DNA of 64,000 bases from Pictodentalium vernedei. Lineage: Eukaryota; Mollusca; Scaphopoda; Dentaliida; Dentaliidae. This document shows, in pieces, positions 21,911 through 32,468 of the stretch. The position numbers and the translations under genes were made by a program. The stretch lies in NCBI GenBank assembly GCA_031216915.1, contig CM062296.1, positions 452,910,287-452,974,286 of the forward strand, written 5' to 3'. The notes beneath the pieces were generated by a model. It ran no database searches. It worked only from the letters and a program-made list of their open reading frames with translations, and was not told the origin of the DNA. How positions within the stretch are numbered: position 1 is the first letter of the stretch; the number at the start of each line of letters is the position of its first letter.

Positions 21911-22139
21911 GTTAAAAAATTGATAGTAATTTATATATTTTTTATACTTACCAATGACCCAGACTTAGCTGGTGCTAACTCTAACAAAACCAGGGCCAAA
22001 CACAAATTTTGCCCCCCAATCCCCAAAATTTGCATCCAAAACCAAAAGAAATCATGTCCTATAGGACCTCCATACTACGCCCCCCACTGCGCATGCACAG
22101 TGTCAAGGATGTCCCGAAATTGGCGCCAATTATCATTCT
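21911..22139. repeat. DIRS copy 2 left inverted terminal repeat
   Basis: Inverted match to 28466-28661, with an extra AT-rich outer extension (gttaaaaaattgatagtaat) lacking from the right repeat. It ends at the palindrome-bearing ttggcgccaattatcattct. Confidence 0.9.
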
Positions 22140-22214
22140 TACTGGCAGTGCCTGGTCAGCGCTATGTACTCAGCGGGGAGGCAAGAGTTCCCAACTCCTG
22201 GGAGGGCCATCCCC

Positions 22215-22313
22215 GTCTGGGTCATTGGTAAGTATAAAAAATATATAAATTACTATAAATTTTTTAACATTTTTATACTGTACCAATGACCCAGACTTAG
22301 CTGAATAGTAAAC
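22215..22313. repeat. DIRS internal complementary region (circle-junction template)
   Basis: First half gtctgggtcattggtaagta is the reverse complement of the element's left end. Second half atactgtaccaatgacccag is the reverse complement of its right end. The join falls at aac (22266-22268), the complement of the gtt that opens the element. In DIRS replication this segment is thought to template completion of circular DNA. Confidence 0.9.
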
Positions 22314-22899
22314 AGGCTGGAGGGCCTAGGACATAGAGGAAAATCCAATAAGCTCAACTATATAATAAAGAGGTAACCCCTTAAGGAGAAAAGGAGTATT
22401 AGGCCTTACACGTATCTTTCTTATTTAATATTAAATTAGAAAGATACAATACCCTTAATAATTGAGCACAATAATATTCATGTTCTCTATTAACATCGAG
22501 TATAACCCTTATACTAATTATTTTTAAAGTAAGCCAATAAATAAAGTAGTCCAGAGAATTGAGACTCTTTATAATCTTTTAAAAGTGTCCGAGTATTGTA
22601 TATTAAAGCCCGTTTGACACTTGACATATACAAATGCTTCACACCGAGCTACACTTTAAAAATAAGACATGAATGAATTTAACATTAATATTACACTTTA
22701 AAACCATCCCGGAAGCGACTCAGAAATACTGACTTTGGAGGAGGCATTCCCTTGCTTTTCACTATAAAGCAGGTGACCTAAGGGAACACCCCCCCCCCCC
22801 CCTTCCCCTTGCCCTGGGTCAAATAGCCCAGAGCGAAGAGGGCAGCCGGACGGAGTCACTGCCGGAACAGAAAGCCTGCATAATTATAGTTGCAACTGT
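22314..22899. other. DIRS copy 2 3' untranslated segment
   Basis: No gene. AT-rich with diverged repeats and a poly-C run at about 22789-22801. It lies between the internal complementary region and the recombinase stop codon, so it is the 3' untranslated part of this minus-strand element. Confidence 0.6.
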
Positions 22900-23940
22900 T
22901 CAGTGGACGACATTCTGAGCAACAGATAACGGACCTAAACAATGCAGGTCTCCAGAAATGGACTCAATATTTCTGAGATAAAAATTCGTGAATGTGGATG
23001 GCTGAGACCAATAAGCAGCCTTCATTAAATCTGTAATAGCAACACTATTAGCATAAGCCCAAGAAGTAGCAAGAGCTCTTACTTCATGAGCGGAAATCTT
23101 AAGCACAGACTGCTGAGAGGAAGACAAACTCTCATAAGCAGTACGGATAGTTAATTTAATCCATCTAGCAATAGAATGGACCGAAATGTCCCTTCTATTA
23201 GGCATCAAAGACAGAAAGAAACGTTTCCGTCCCTTTCTGATAAACTGAGATCTCTGTTTATAGATACGTAACGCTCTAACAGGACAGAGTAAAGGCCTAC
23301 GCCCGTCTGAAGACGGAAGAGCCTTAATAACAATAGGTTCCGGATATTTATTAGGAGCCTGATTCTTAGCTAAAAAACCCACATTAGTAGTGAAAGTGAT
23401 AGTGTTCCCGACACTACGATAGTGAGAATCATCCACCGACAGTGCATGAAGCTCACTGACTCTTCTAGCAGAAGAGAAAGCTAAGAGAAAAGCTGTCTTA
23501 TAAGATAAGAATTTGAAATCTACTGTCCCAAGAGGTTCAAATGGCTTTTCCTTCAATTTAAGAAGAACCCAAGCTAAATTCCATTTAGGAATTAATCTAA
23601 GAGTTCTGGGTCTATTTATCGAGAAGTTTCTAACCAACTTAGATAAAGAGACATTAGATCCAATTTGTAAACTATCATGATGTGCATAGGTATCAGATAA
23701 CATAGACCTATAACCCTTAATAGTAACAGGCTGCAGTTTGATTTCGTCAAACAAGTATACTAGAAAGTTTGCAATGTCTGGTATAGAGGGATCAAAAATA
23801 TCTACAGAATGATCCCTACACCAACGACGAAAAACCTTCCACTTAGCCGCATAGTTTAGCAAAGAGGAGGTCCTCCTACAGTTAGAAATCGCGTCCACTG
23901 CTCGTCCTGTAAAGTGCCTGCCATGCAAGAAGGACCGCAT
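22900..23940 (-). CDS. DIRS tyrosine recombinase
   Basis: 346 residues, uninterrupted. It would integrate the circular DNA form by Tyr-mediated strand exchange. The N-terminal half (about 20-110) resembles a SAM-like DNA-binding core (RRWC, then IANFLVYLFDE). In the catalytic half, the first Arg is in SSARRVSEL (R159/R160), HEVR gives H285 and R288, W311 takes the second-His position, and the nucleophile is Tyr321 in FTNFYLRN. The ATG at 23938-23940 is the only reasonable start, overlapping the end of the pol frame as in copy 1. This is the only undamaged gene of this element, so it could in principle act on other copies in trans. Confidence 0.93.
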   Translation of the reverse strand: MRSFLHGRHFTGRAVDAISNCRRTSSLLNYAAKWKVFRRWCRDHSVDIFDPSIPDIANFLVYLFDEIKLQPVTIKGYRSMLSDTYAHHDSLQIGSNVSLSKLVRNFSINRPRTLRLIPKWNLAWVLLKLKEKPFEPLGTVDFKFLSYKTAFLLAFSSARRVSELHALSVDDSHYRSVGNTITFTTNVGFLAKNQAPNKYPEPIVIKALPSSDGRRPLLCPVRALRIYKQRSQFIRKGRKRFFLSLMPNRRDISVHSIARWIKLTIRTAYESLSSSQQSVLKISAHEVRALATSWAYANSVAITDLMKAAYWSQPSTFTNFYLRNIESISGDLHCLGPLSVAQNVVH

Positions 23941-23967
23941 AACGGAAAAAACGTGAAGGTTGAGACC

Positions 23968-26172
23968 TTACGGGTTGTGATGGAGTTGGCGCGATTTCCC
24001 CTGCGAAAGAAGATCCTCCCGTGGAGGAAGCTTTCGCGGTAGGTCCCACAACAGACACCTGAGTAGATTTATCCACGGTCTCTGTGACGACAGAGATGCT
24101 ACCAACAGAATCTTGCATTGAGATTGTTTTATCTTTAGCAATACTTGTTGAATTAACGGCGCTGGAGGATACGCATATCCTATCATTCCGTCCCAAGGGA
24201 TCGACAGAGCGTCTACTGCAAATGCTCTTGGATCCGGACACGGAGACACATACGTCTGCAACTGATTGTTGAGATGTGTCGCAAATAAGTCTATCATTGG
24301 CCGTTCCCATTGGTAGCAAATCTGATTGAATACTTGTTTGTTGAGAGTCCACTCCGACGGCAACAAGCGACCCTTTCGTGAAAGGGAGTCTGCTAGCACA
24401 TTCAGACGACCCGGTATGTGACGGACCGAAAGAAGAACCTGATGTTCTAGCGCAAACAGAAGGATTCTTTCCGTTAGATTGAACAACGGAACTGAATGAG
24501 TGCCTCCCTGATTCCATATATACGCCACTACTGTCGTATTGTCGGATAGGATTTGGACATGAGCATTGTGAATAATGTCCATCCAATGACGTAACTCAAG
24601 CCAAATTGACATCATTTCCTTGATGTTTATGTGCTTGCACAGGAATTGCGGATCCCAAAGACCCTGGCATCTCGAATCCGTTGGGATCAATGATGCACCC
24701 CAACCTGTTTGACTGGCATCCATCATAATGGTAAAACTCGGATCCGGCAACTGCAGCGGAACTCCCTGAGTTAACCACTGAATGTTTGCCCAAGTCTGAA
24801 TCTCTTGTTTCACTTGATCTGACAAGAGAACGTCTACATCGAGCGAATGAATTTTCACACTCCAATTCTGAGTCAAGAAAATTTGGAGAGGACGCGTGCG
24901 TAACCACCCCATCGGAATGAGATCCGCAGCGGCTCCGCACAGACCTATCAGTCTCATAAATTCTCTCGCTGTGACTTTGTCTGCGTGCAGACAATAGCGA
25001 GCGTAACAACTGACTAATTTCGCTCTGGTTAACGGCAGACGGACGAGATTGTTGTGCGTCTCGAAGCTCATTCCCAGATGAGTGAATGACTTGGACGGCA
25101 CCAGATCCGACTTCTCCTCGTTTACTATAAAACCGAGACGTTGGAGCAATAGAAGTAGATTCTGAACATCGTTCTGAAGCGTTAACTCGTTGCCGTACCT
25201 CTGAAGAATGTCGTCCAGGTAGGCCGACGTTACCGCAGACGAATGAGCTCGGAAATAGATCATTACCGAGTTCATTACCCGAGTGAAAGCCCAGGGTGCT
25301 AGATTCAATCCGAAGCACATCGCCCGGAATTGATACACCACTCCTAGGACTGCAAAGCGTAGATACTTTCTGAATGTCGGATGTACCATGACGTGAAAGT
25401 ACGCATCTTTGAGATCTATGCTTGTTGCATAATCGTTCACCCGAATACTCGCTCTGACCGACCGAATCGTCTCTGTATAAAATTTCGGAGTGACGATCAG
25501 CTTGTTTATCCAGCTCAAATCTATGACTGGACGGAACGAGCCGTCTGGTTTCGGAACCAGAAACAGATGGCTGTAGAATCCCGGAGTCTCCTGGTTTTCT
25601 ACGACCTCTACCGCGTTCTTCATTAAAAGAGACTGCACCTCTGATAACAGAGCGTCTCTTTTCTGCGGATTTGACGGAAGTTGAGTCCACTTTGGACTTC
25701 GAGTTAATGGAGGCTTTCATTTGAAGGATATCTTTAGGCCTTCCGAAGTCACTCCTCTCACCCAAGGGTCGTCCGTAATCGACGCCCATTCTTGTGAAAA
25801 GCTCGACAACCTTCCGTCAACCGGTACGCGATAGAGGTTTAAGCCATCACCTCCTGGACCTGCGAGGCCTGCGGTAGGAGAAACCACGTCCTCCACGACC
25901 CACACCTCGTCCCGTCGACCTCGGGGCGTCCGACCGGTTGTCCCGGCCCGAAGGACGTCCCGAACGAGAGTCGCTACCCTGACGGTCTCTCGAATAAGAC
26001 CAAGAGGACGCACCGGAACCTCTATAGGCACCTCTCTTGGGCGCATTAGACCCAGAAGTGCCTGTCTTATTCTTGTCTGCTGTATCCGACTTCTTAGAAG
26101 CAGATTTGAACAACAGAGAATGCGAAGCTTTCTTTGTAATTTTATCATAAATAGCAGAAAGCTTGCCGTCAA
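23968..26172 (-). pseudogene. DIRS pol (RT-RNase H), copy 2, two stop codons
   Basis: Same protein as copy 1 pol, including the YLDD box, the TDAS-equivalent MDAS in RNase H, SDNTTVVAY and ADSLSR. Two nonsense changes relative to copy 1: CGA to TGA at about 25717-25719, upstream of the RT domain (after KISFK), and CAA to TAA at about 23968-23970, which removes the last ~36 residues. In RNase H the Thr before the catalytic Asp is Met here. Probably inactive without readthrough. Confidence 0.92.
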
Positions 26173-27577
26173 AGAGAAGTTCTCCGGAGACCGAAGCGAC
26201 TCTAAGAGAGTTCTTCACCTTAGTATCCACGAGTGTGGATGTAGCTAGGGCTGCGTCACGTCTAACCAACTCCAGGTTTGCCACAGAAAGGGCGGAGTTA
26301 CACGTGGAATAAGCTACTGCCCTTGATAGAAGTCTTAAAGAGGATTGTATATCCTGAAACTCTTTCCCTTGAAGGCGCAGTGATAACGCCTTAGTAAGGT
26401 GATCTGCGTAAGATAAGGCATCTAAATTGGCTCTGTTAGACGAAATAGCTGTTTCCAACACCGCGGTCGGAATAGAAGCCGACGACGGTAATGATAGCTC
26501 TAAGTCTTCCGCCTCGTCGTCCATACACAGAGGAACTCTCGGGATACCCTGTCCTGCCGTGTCGAATTTATTCCTTGCATTAATGAAAGGCAGGTTGAGA
26601 GTATTGGCGGACAAGAAACCTGCTTTCCCCGTCTTGGAAGCAAGTTTAAATATAGCGTCGTTCAATAATTCAAATGTTCTTGCAACATTATTGGACTGCG
26701 ACGGAAACTCGGGAGCGATGTCCCTGAACCGCTCAAAAAATTCAGAGTCCAATGACGCTATAATCCTCTTGTTCGGAACCGCAGCAGTCTGGCCCGACGG
26801 AACAACTTGAGGGAGAAAGTGCCGGATGAAGTCCACGGCAGCTTTATGTTGTTCCGAAAGGGATAGCTCCAGATGGCTCCCGCATACTTTTTCTATGCGA
26901 ACGTCCGGAGTCCATCGGTCTCGAGTCCCTGGCTGCCGGATGGTGTGACCTGGTCGCCGAAGAATCCTTGATCGGCGAAGCTGGTAAGATATCGGCGGTC
27001 ACGCAGCCAAGGTGCGGTCGTGTGCGCTGACGAGAAGAAGAAGCCTTAGCAGTCTCCGCGGACTGCCTATACAACGGAGCGTCCCGAGCGATGGACGTAT
27101 GCTCCGCTTGCGACACATTTTGTACCACAACATCTGGTCCCGCTTACTATCCGCCGTCACTGGGTGTGCACATTGAATGTTTATAGTGCTCGCATCACCC
27201 AACATTTCCTCCTGGACCGCATCGGACGAACCCGGCTGCCGAACCATTTGTCTAATCTTCATGAGCACTTTTGCCGCTAGCTCTGAATTCATTTGTGACG
27301 ACGGAAGCGCACTTGCAGAAGATAACATGGAAACATCACCCTGTTCTTGTTCCTCTGAAATAGAAACTGAGATAGTAGAGTGACCTTGCGGAGAAAGAGC
27401 CGGCATAGCCCTTTCTCCAGAGACAACATACCGTGACACACGTTTCCAACGTTTGTCATCCCAATACTGACATATAGAACAGGGATTAGTGCGAGAACAC
27501 TGACTACAATTAATACAATGATCATGAAAGTCAGAGGAAGATTTCTTCCCATTACAATTTGAACAATATCCTTTCAT
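25847..27577 (-). pseudogene. DIRS gag, copy 2, deleted and frameshifted
   Basis: Starts at MKGYCSNC (27577) with the same Cys/His cluster as copy 1. Three deletions relative to copy 1 fall in the polar linker: about 45 bp near 27248 between short catt repeats, about 110 bp near 27138, and about 235 bp near 26870 with microhomology around agatggctcc. The frame is broken into three pieces. The conserved C-terminal half is open (25847-26836) with a basic Arg/Gly tail. Confidence 0.9.
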
Positions 27578-28465
27578 TGTGAAAAGTCAACAAGTCCTAG
27601 TTACTCGCACAAACCCCTGACACAAAGATACATAGTAATAACATGATCCATTAATAAATGAAAAAACAATTGCAAATCAAAATAATTTTGAAAAAATATT
27701 TTTTCAGCGAAGCCCAAGTTGCTGAAAAGTAACGTTGAGCCCCGATGGATCCGATGGCCAAGTGTGGTCAAAAATTTTAAATGTATATTAAATAATTAAT
27801 GAGACACTTACGGATAATATAAATGTATCTTATAGTGAGATAAACTACACCAAAGGCAAACAGCCCCCCTCAAAAAAGGCTGTTGCCAATGTAAACAAAC
27901 AGTGTAAAACACCAGAAAACATGACTCCAGGCACTGAAAAAACTGGCCCGAAATCAGTCATCAAAATTACACTCTATCTGATGCAAGACAGAGACTCCCA
28001 GGGGAGAATCTGCAGAACATCAGATGGAAGATGCAGAACACAACGTTTATACACCCATGGGTGAAAACGTAACTATGGGGAAAATAACAGAAAACATTCT
28101 GTGTCCAAGCAACTCTCCCAAGAAAATTTTAGAAATGAACTTTCTCAAAAATATGCCAAAAGCATGGGAGAATTGCAAGGGGGGACTTTAGAAGGCTAGG
28201 GAAGAGGAAACACTGAATAAGCAGTGCAACATTTAGCAAGAATGACAACAAGAGGCCCATGCCTCGAAAATAGGCAACTTAACATAATTTCATCAAAAAT
28301 TTTAAGTACAGCCCTGATTATTTTTTGTCACTTCTTTTTCCTCTCCTCCTTCTATATCCTCCTTAGAATCACCATTTCTCCAAAAATTACGTGTCTGGCA
28401 TCCTTTAAACTGAGATTTACAAGCACAAAGATCAGTGAGATGTTGACTGATGAAGGGCCAAACAG

Positions 28466-28661
28466 AGAATGATAATTGGCGCCAATTTCAGGACGTCCTT
28501 GACACTGCGCAGTGGGGGCATAGTATGGAGGTCCTATAGGACATGATTTCTTTTGGTTTTGGATGCAAATTTTGGGGATTGGGGGGCAAAATTTGTGTTT
28601 GGCCCTGGTTTTGTTAGAGTTAGCACCAGCTAAGTCTGGGTCATTAGTACAGTATAAAAAT
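28466..28661. repeat. DIRS copy 2 right inverted terminal repeat
   Basis: Inverted match to 21911-22139. The NRF1-like palindrome of copy 1 is shortened here (cactgcgcagtg), apparently by a 6-bp loss. Ends at cagtataaaaat next to flanking atgcatgg. Confidence 0.9.
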
Positions 28662-28890
28662 ATGCATGGATAAGTTAATAGCGATGAGAAAGGATTGTCT
28701 TCTTGGGATTTCAAAATAAAAATAACGTTTCAGCCTACAAAATAACCTCCGATTTCACTCGGCGTCTGCCAAATGAGTTTTTTAGAGATTCTGAAATTGC
28801 TGTGTGAAAATCAACCGTTTCCGGGTACTTTATGGAAGAATATCACTGTTTAAATAAACCAAACAACCATCAACCACAATGACCATGGTC
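28662..28890. repeat. large inverted duplication, left arm (second part)
   Basis: Continues the arm after the DIRS insertion. Inverted match to 29410-29640, with landmarks aggattgtcttcttgggattt, actcggcgtctgccaaatga and ggaagaatatcactgtttaa. Confidence 0.85.
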
Positions 28891-29409
28891 AGATGGGGTG
28901 AGGCATAGGGAGAGGGGGCAGGGGATGACAGAGACTTAACTAATCTATGGCCATTCAATTCGAGAACCGTGACATATCAGCGGCTGGTCGAAGCCTTATT
29001 ATTATAGTGGTAACAAAACTGATAACACTATTTCACAATGTTTTGTTCATTCTCTGCCTCAAAGGAATAATTATCAGCCCTTCATTTTTTAGTCGCCTTA
29101 AGACCAGGGTTATCGGATGGATAAACGTAGTAAATGTCGGGTGGCGTAAGGATCTGTAACTTTCACTGAATTTATATTATATATCTGTTAATCCAACTTG
29201 TTGAGTGATTTCTCCATATACAGATATTTGGAAGCGTCACGATGATTCAATGAGTTGAATTAAGTCCAAGGTTCCACAATTTTTTTAAAGGAACATAATG
29301 ATAATATATAGACAAAAAAACAACCAAACAAACAACTTTAGTGGGTACCACGAGTGCATGAACACCTGATGCTCTCATCGCACTCATAAAGACGCTTAAA
29401 TTTATGGTC
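28891..29409. other. spacer between the inverted-duplication arms
   Basis: About 520 bp. No gene, repeat or RNA was recognised; short frames lack supporting features. Confidence 0.5.
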
Positions 29410-30435
29410 ATTGTGGAATTTGTGGTTGATCGTTGTTTGGTTTATTTAAACAGTGATATTCTTCCATAAAGTACCTGGAAACGGTTGATTTGCACACGGC
29501 AATTTCAGAATCTCTTAGAAACTCATTTGGCAGACTCCGAGTGAAATCAGAGTTTATTTTGTAGGCTGAAACATTATTTTTATTTTGAAATCCCAAGAAG
29601 ACAATCCTTTCTCTTCACTATTAACTAATCCGCACATTTTTTTAAATCTTAGGCTAGCAGCCATGAGTACAGTCAACGCGTTCAACTTGCAAGTAAGCAA
29701 AATGAAATTTAAGGGAACGACAATATTTTTGGATGGCCTAAAATCTGACGTAGACTTTGGTGGGCATGTGCAGTAAATGTTGTTTATGTTCAAATTTCCA
29801 GTTTTTTTCTCAAGTTCTTGAATTTGGATGTTTTTCAACATTTTTTCTAATTATTTCCATGTCATCGTCAAAAAATGGTTCAGGCATGTGAATACATGTT
29901 TCCTGGATTGACAGCGGTAAGTATAATGTTGATTTGCGATTGTTAATCTTCAATATGAAGCGTGAAGTGAATCGACCCGAATCAGGTCAATTTCATTTTT
30001 AGTCAGACTAGATTTGAACGGGTCTCTCAAAGACTATGAGGGCTGATGGTGGGGGCCCTAGGTCACAGTCTTACAAAGACGACCATGAGTTCATTTCATA
30101 TATGTTTCCTTAGGATACCTTAGGATCTTCTAGTGGACGCAGGCAGGTTCTGCCTCAATATCCGCAACTGTATTCCTTCTGTTCGTCTTTTCCGGTTTTA
30201 CATGTTTCGTGTTCTATACCTCCCAACCTTCAATTTGAAGTATTATTTATGCATATTGAATTTGAATTTAAGGAATATCAGAAGTGGGAATTTCAAAATA
30301 AACAGAATCCCATTACTTATAATTATATAGCACCTTAAGGCTTAACTTAAGCCAAGGAATATCACATTATCACAAGTGGGAATTTAAAAATAAACAGAAT
30401 TCTCTTTCTTATATAGCACCTTAAAAGGGGAAATC
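29410..30435. repeat. large inverted duplication, right arm (empty DIRS site)
   Basis: Bases 29410-30095 are the inverted counterpart of 21480-21910 plus 28662-28890, uninterrupted by DIRS near 29640. Bases 30190-30435 continue as inverted and internally repeated versions of 20690-20815 (aatttaaggaatatcagaag, ttatatagcacctt), so the original palindrome was longer than the conserved core. Confidence 0.8.
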
Positions 30436-31987
30436 GTCTAACTCCACAGATCCCCCCCACTGCCAGGATTTAGGCTAAACCAAGGAAGATTTGGGGAGTT
30501 TCTGCAAATTTCTCGACTAAACAGAGTAGAGTGTTTCAAAACTAATGGCAATGCAGTTGTGCATGTGGTGATCACACAAGATATTTATGGCACATTCAAC
30601 GTACTGTCGAACAAACGTCAGTGAGAAAACTGCCATTCTCCGTGGGAACATGCACTTTGAACCTCCTCAAAGGTCATATACCATTCTTTGCAAATCGGGT
30701 AATTTTTTCTGTCTTTGCAGCAGTTTTTTTTATCATTATCAGGTAGCCATTTTGCGGATTCAGCTGAAAATGTTTAAAACAATACTTTTCATTGGTAATG
30801 TTTACTGACAGCTATCCAATGAAAAGGCGTGGTAGAAGACCTACACGGGTTTTCTAAATCTACGTATTCGATTCAGTAAAGGTGTATGCTCCGTTACAGT
30901 TAGTTCAATGTATGAAATTAGACAGGATAAAATAGAAGCTTAGCCGTTGAACCGCCGACTGATTCTAGGAAATAATATTAACTTTGGTAAAACCAAGAAG
31001 CGCGCGCAGGCGTGGTTTTGAAAAAAAATTCGAAAACGCCTTCTGGTATCACTGAACTAAATATTTGAATTAGAAATACCAGCCTTGAAATGTTGCACTC
31101 GGAAGTGATGCAATCCCTAAAAATAAACTGCCTTGGGAAAATAAATTGTTTCAATAAATGTTTGAAGCATTATATTGACATCTTGCATTATTGATGAATA
31201 TTCCAGATAAAAAAGGGTGATTTGATGACTTTTGGACTTAAAAAATACAATTTACATTTGGTGTGTTTTTGTGGGGAATTCCCTGGAAAATATGCGCACG
31301 TGACCGGTAATTCCCTTGCTGTCAATTTTTCTCTCTTATTTGTTGCATGACCCTCTGTTCTGGGATCAGAAAAACTTGTCTGAAGGGCTATATTTGACAA
31401 AGATATTTGAATGCTAAAATTAAAGTGATGCGATCATATTATTTTTTGCCTGAACGTTATAATGGTCGCCTATAGGAAAATATTTAGTTCCGTGATACCT
31501 TCTGTGCGTATCTGTCAAACAGAAATAGCAATAGTAGACGATGCAAAACGTCAAAAGCAGGGGGTGTTCAATTTAAATAATTGCTGTCAAAAGAAGAGTA
31601 GTTTTACTCGATATTTTCCGTGTAGTTGATTCGGAAAAATCCGTGTAGATTAATTAACTTTCTAATTAGTCCGAAAAAGACATCTGTTTTGTTGCAGTGT
31701 TGAAAGTATTTGAAGCATTTCTTCTAAGGGCACGAATTTGAATTTGTTTTTTAAAAAGGGAATCTCGCCGTTTCTCACTGATTGGCGATTGAAAGGCAAC
31801 GTTCGATTTCTTTCAAGAACAGGGGTTTCTACTTCCGGTTTCGGAATCGGAGGAAAAACTCGACTGAATGGTATGTGATTATGTAGTTTACCACTAATTT
31901 TCAATTTCACACACGCTTTACCGAATAGGCTTGCTTCTGTGATATGGAGAAGACCAGGAGAGCGATTCCATACAGCCAACATTGCTG
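30436..31987. other. non-coding stretch, no gene recognised
   Basis: No frame with a recognisable domain and no clear repeat. Composition is AT-rich. Confidence 0.5.
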
Positions 31988-32468
31988 AGCTTGACCTCTA
32001 TGGCGGAGGGTCAATTATGGACTGGGCGGCATCAGCAGGGATGGACGTACAGAGCTCTGTGTCCTTGAACGCGGTACATTGACTGCACAGCGGTATATTG
32101 ATGAGATCCTGGATGTCCACGTCAGATTGTATGCAGGTGCAGTGGGTGAAAGATTCATTCTGATGGACGATAATGCCCGTCCTCATGTTGCCCATGCTGT
32201 CGGGGAGTACCGACAGAGGGAGGGGATTGAGCGTATGGACTGGCCAGCAAGATCCCCTGACCTCAATCCAATCGAACACGTCTGGAATGAGTTGCAGCTT
32301 GCAATTTCAGCCCGTCCAGTCCAGCCAAGAAGTGTCCAGGAGCTTGGTGCCATGCTGGTCCAAGAATGGAACATCATCCCACAAAGGACCACCAGGAACC
32401 TGATTGGAAGCATGAGAAGGCGTTGTCAAGCTGTAATTAACAGTAATGTGTCTCATACTCGATATTGA
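31988..32468 (+). pseudogene. Tc1/mariner-type transposase fragment, second family (DD34E C-terminal part)
   Basis: C-terminal half of a Tc1-like transposase from a different family than 19342 and 35430. The main frame (32079-32468) has catalytic Asp in LMDDNARPH and Glu in LNPIEHVWNEL, separated by 34 residues, then a typical C-terminus (SMRRRCQAVI). Upstream, GGGSIM (about 32006) and RDGRTELCVLERG continue the match across a one-base frameshift near 32028. The DNA-binding region and first catalytic Asp are missing, so it is a 5'-truncated fossil. No terminal repeats were identified. Confidence 0.88.

Larger units (their letters stand above)
21911..28661 (-). mobile_element. DIRS-type retrotransposon, copy 2 (complete, mutated)
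   Basis: 6751 bp with inverted terminal repeats (21911-22139 and 28466-28661) and an internal complementary region at 22215-22313 that joins copies of both outer ends, the DIRS template for circular DNA. Genes on the minus strand: gag remnant 25847-27577, pol remnant 23968-26172, intact tyrosine recombinase 22900-23940. The left boundary begins with gtt, also found at the circle junction. No target duplication is seen, as expected for recombinase-mediated insertion. The inverted arm at 29410-30095 holds the uninterrupted site. Stops in pol and deletions in gag make it non-autonomous. Confidence 0.95.
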
